Assembly: GCA_037444575.1 (NCBI GenBank)
Contig: JBBIME010000007.1
Coordinates: 1 to 64,000 of the forward strand
DNA: 64,000 nucleotides
Reading direction: 5' to 3'
Source: Bacteriovorax sp037444575
GTDB taxonomy: Bacteria; Bdellovibrionota; Bacteriovoracia; Bacteriovoracales; Bacteriovoracaceae
How positions within the stretch are numbered: the first letter of the stretch is position 1; the number at the start of each line of letters is the position of its first letter. Of the stretch, positions 62,222 through 64,000 are shown piece by piece. The translations under genes were made by a program, and so were the position numbers. Under the pieces are notes generated by a model that was not told where the DNA came from, did not search any database, and was given only the letters and a program-made list of their open reading frames with translations.

Positions 62222-62596
62222 TCATTTAGACGCTGTTTTTGATTCAGCTTCAAGTTTGAAGTAATAAGTATTTGGAGAATATTCGTACGCAGCTCCATTA
62301 ATTAAGTCAGTAGTACTTGAATCCCAAATAACATTAACTAGAGCAACTGAATCGTATGATTTATCAAGAGGGCGTGTCACTGTTTTGTATCCAGCAAGTT
62401 TTAGCATAACTGTATCATATTTATTTTTCTTTAACTTCACAGATAAAGGAGTAACTCCCATTGAATTTCCATCAATAATTACTTCTGCACCAGCAGGCTC
62501 ACTTGTAAAAGTAACTGTTTGATCAGTCCCTTTAAAAACACTTGCACATGAAGTTAATAACACGGCTACAGCAAAAAACGATAAAATCCTTTTCAT
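62222..62596 (-). CDS. PEGA-domain lipoprotein
   Basis: The 124-residue protein starts at the ATG behind AAGGAGTTCTA; a longer frame exists upstream. Signal ends in VLLTSC (lipobox). The PEGA domain reads VTFTSEPAGAEVIIDGNSMGVTPLSVKLKKNKYDTVMLKLAGYKT. Such domains are surface or periplasmic beta units. Function here is unknown. It is divergent from the DUF4105 gene at 62659. Confidence 0.75.
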   Translation of the reverse strand: MKRILSFFAVAVLLTSCASVFKGTDQTVTFTSEPAGAEVIIDGNSMGVTPLSVKLKKNKYDTVMLKLAGYKTVTRPLDKSYDSVALVNVIWDSSTTDLINGAAYEYSPNTYYFKLEAESKTASK

Positions 62597-62658
62597 TAGA
62601 ACTCCTTCTAAAATTGATTGCGTGATCATTACTAATAGAGAAAAATTATTGCACAATC

Positions 62659-64000
62659 ATGAATATCGTTCAACTTATAATATTTACCCTTGTTGTCTAT
62701 CCAACCTTTGCGGCAAGCTCATACGATAATGAATCTTGGAAGAACCTTCTCCACAACAAGGAAATTATTTCTCCAGATTGGTATCTCTCCAATGAAAAAA
62801 CGCCAAAAGCAGAATTTGAACAATTTGAAAAAGAACTCAGATCCTCTTCAGGAGGCAGATTGGTCTGTGAATTTCCGGCCCGTTTTTACTATTTCAAAGA
62901 GATCTTAAAACAAGAAACTTTACACAATCTTAACAATTGCTCAGAGCTCAATGAGTTTTATCAGCAATTTAATAAGAATAGAATCAGCCTTGCACTTACC
63001 TCTGAATACTACAATGCTCCTTCATCGGCCTTTGGCCACATCATGCTTGTTTTCCACAATGATTCAACTCCAGAGCTTGATTCAATTGCTGTTCATTTCT
63101 CAGCATTAACAAGACAAGACGACTTTATTCACTACTCTGCCAACGGTCTCTCTGGAAATTATTATGGTTATTTTTTTCAAGAGCCATTTTTTAAAAAATA
63201 CAATGAATATTCAAACATTGAACAACGGTATTTGTTCATTCACGAACTTAAATTAACAGATATTGAGAGAAAATTTTTAATCTACCACTTGTTTGAATTA
63301 AAGAAGGCACGCTTTAAGTATTATTTTTTAGCAAAAAACTGTGGCTATCAAATTGATAAGCTCCTCCAAACGACATTCAACGAAACAAATGATTCAGCTT
63401 CTGTTTACTTACTTCCAGTGGAAGTCCTTAAAAAAAATGAATCACATCTCGCTCGAGGAATAACTATTCCTCCATTGTCTATTCGCACTCAGAACTCAAT
63501 AAAGAAATTATCAAACAATGATAACCAATTATTCCGGCAGATAGTAAACGATCAGGAGATAAAAGAAAAAATCGATAATGATTTAAGCAACGATCTCAAA
63601 AAATCTCTTTTTCTTTATTCTCAATATCAGTTTAGAAAGAAAAAAAATATTTTGCCCAGATATGACGATATTCAAAAGTTAAAAGTTGAAAATATCAATG
63701 CTGTAGATTTAAAAGACAAAGAGAGCGAGCAAGTTTCTTCACCTCTAAAAAGAGTTTCTTCCAGAAGGCTCACGCAGAAGAGTGCTTACTTAAATCACGA
63801 TCACTCGCTTTCTTATTTCTTAGCATTTCGTCCCGTTTTGGTTGATCTTAACGATTTTCAAAACCACAATTTGCATGAATCGACTTTTAATCTAATGAAT
63901 ACTGAGATCAATTACAACCACTCAACGCTAAAATTAGAAAAACTAGATATCGTTGATCTTAAACTTATTTCTCCCTCGAAAGAATTTTTCCATGAACCAT
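62659..64000 (+). CDS. DUF4105 protein, 3' end outside the window
   Basis: At least 447 codons are open from this ATG to the end of the window. Signal peptide MNIVQLIIFTLVVYPTFA. DUF4105 motifs: ISLALTSEYYNAPSSAFGHIMLVF (about 111-134), a conserved HYSANGLSGNYYGYFF, and KYYFLAKNCGYQIDKLLQTTF with the catalytic-type Cys. It is the paralogue of 60105-61973 and oriented away from it. The start has no strong Shine-Dalgarno. Confidence 0.7.
   Translation, partial: MNIVQLIIFTLVVYPTFAASSYDNESWKNLLHNKEIISPDWYLSNEKTPKAEFEQFEKELRSSSGGRLVCEFPARFYYFKEILKQETLHNLNNCSELNEFYQQFNKNRISLALTSEYYNAPSSAFGHIMLVFHNDSTPELDSIAVHFSALTRQDDFIHYSANGLSGNYYGYFFQEPFFKKYNEYSNIEQRYLFIHELKLTDIERKFLIYHLFELKKARFKYYFLAKNCGYQIDKLLQTTFNETNDSASVYLLPVEVLKKNESHLARGITIPPLSIRTQNSIKKLSNNDNQLFRQIVNDQEIKEKIDNDLSNDLKKSLFLYSQYQFRKKKNILPRYDDIQKLKVENINAVDLKDKESEQVSSPLKRVSSRRLTQKSAYLNHDHSLSYFLAFRPVLVDLNDFQNHNLHESTFNLMNTEINYNHSTLKLEKLDIVDLKLISPSKEFFHEP

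Overview
The window is AT-rich DNA (about one third G+C by eye) from a Gram-negative bacterium. It has many lipoproteins, outer-membrane barrel proteins, two DUF4105 proteins and a pal/cpoB-like cluster. This gene content suggests a predatory or related member of the Bdellovibrionota (Bacteriovorax/Peredibacter-like). That placement is an inference from gene content, since no 16S rRNA gene is present.

Layout. 1-14.9 kb is chromosome with an accessory flavour. It holds a degraded tandem duplication (cupin plus a tiny AP2-like gene), an HTH/nucleotidyltransferase pair with a palindromic operator, small envelope proteins, and a patch of likely defence genes (a PD-(D/E)xK protein, a TIR protein, a lone HsdR-N nuclease domain, a HEPN-like protein). 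A few housekeeping-type enzymes follow, one with a frameshift. 14.93-52.28 kb is a roughly 37 kb integrative and conjugative element whose right end lies in the 3' end of the tmRNA gene (ssrA, complement 52273-52644). An 11-bp copy of the tmRNA end at 14930-14940 marks the probable left end. 52.6-64 kb is ordinary chromosome: a response regulator, a large metalloprotease/barrel protein, pal, a DUF4398 lipoprotein, a CpoB-like protein, a metallophosphatase-multihaem cytochrome, a lipoprotein hydrolase, and two DUF4105 proteins, the second running off the window.

Inside the element, one long minus-strand operon runs from about 33.8 kb to 20.2 kb. It encodes a hypothetical protein, a large surface lipoprotein, pilin, TraL/VirB3, VirB4/TraC, VirB5-like, VirB6-like, TraE/VirB8, TraK/VirB9-like, TraB/VirB10, a lipoprotein, the coupling protein, a putative MOBC-type (PD-(D/E)xK) relaxase, an oriT-like inverted repeat with iterons, a small accessory protein, Ssb, an AlpA-like excisionase and a tyrosine integrase. 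Upstream of this operon, and divergent from an HTH regulator, lies an array of five TCGCCA/TGGCGA palindromes that probably forms the control switch. Cargo lies on both sides. On the left are AbiEi/AbiEii with tandem promoter-operators and an HNH protein framed by duplicated integrase-tail sequence. On the right are a DUF3800 protein, an expanded type I restriction-modification operon (hsdR-x-hsdS-membrane-hsdM-orf42-large membrane protein-y), a DUF4268-like nuclease, a lipoprotein, a second HNH protein and a K+ channel. A second integrase with its own XRE regulator sits at the tmRNA end. The most unusual parts are the expanded restriction operon, the GC-rich operator array, the MOBC-like relaxase with its candidate oriT, and the AbiE promoter duplication.
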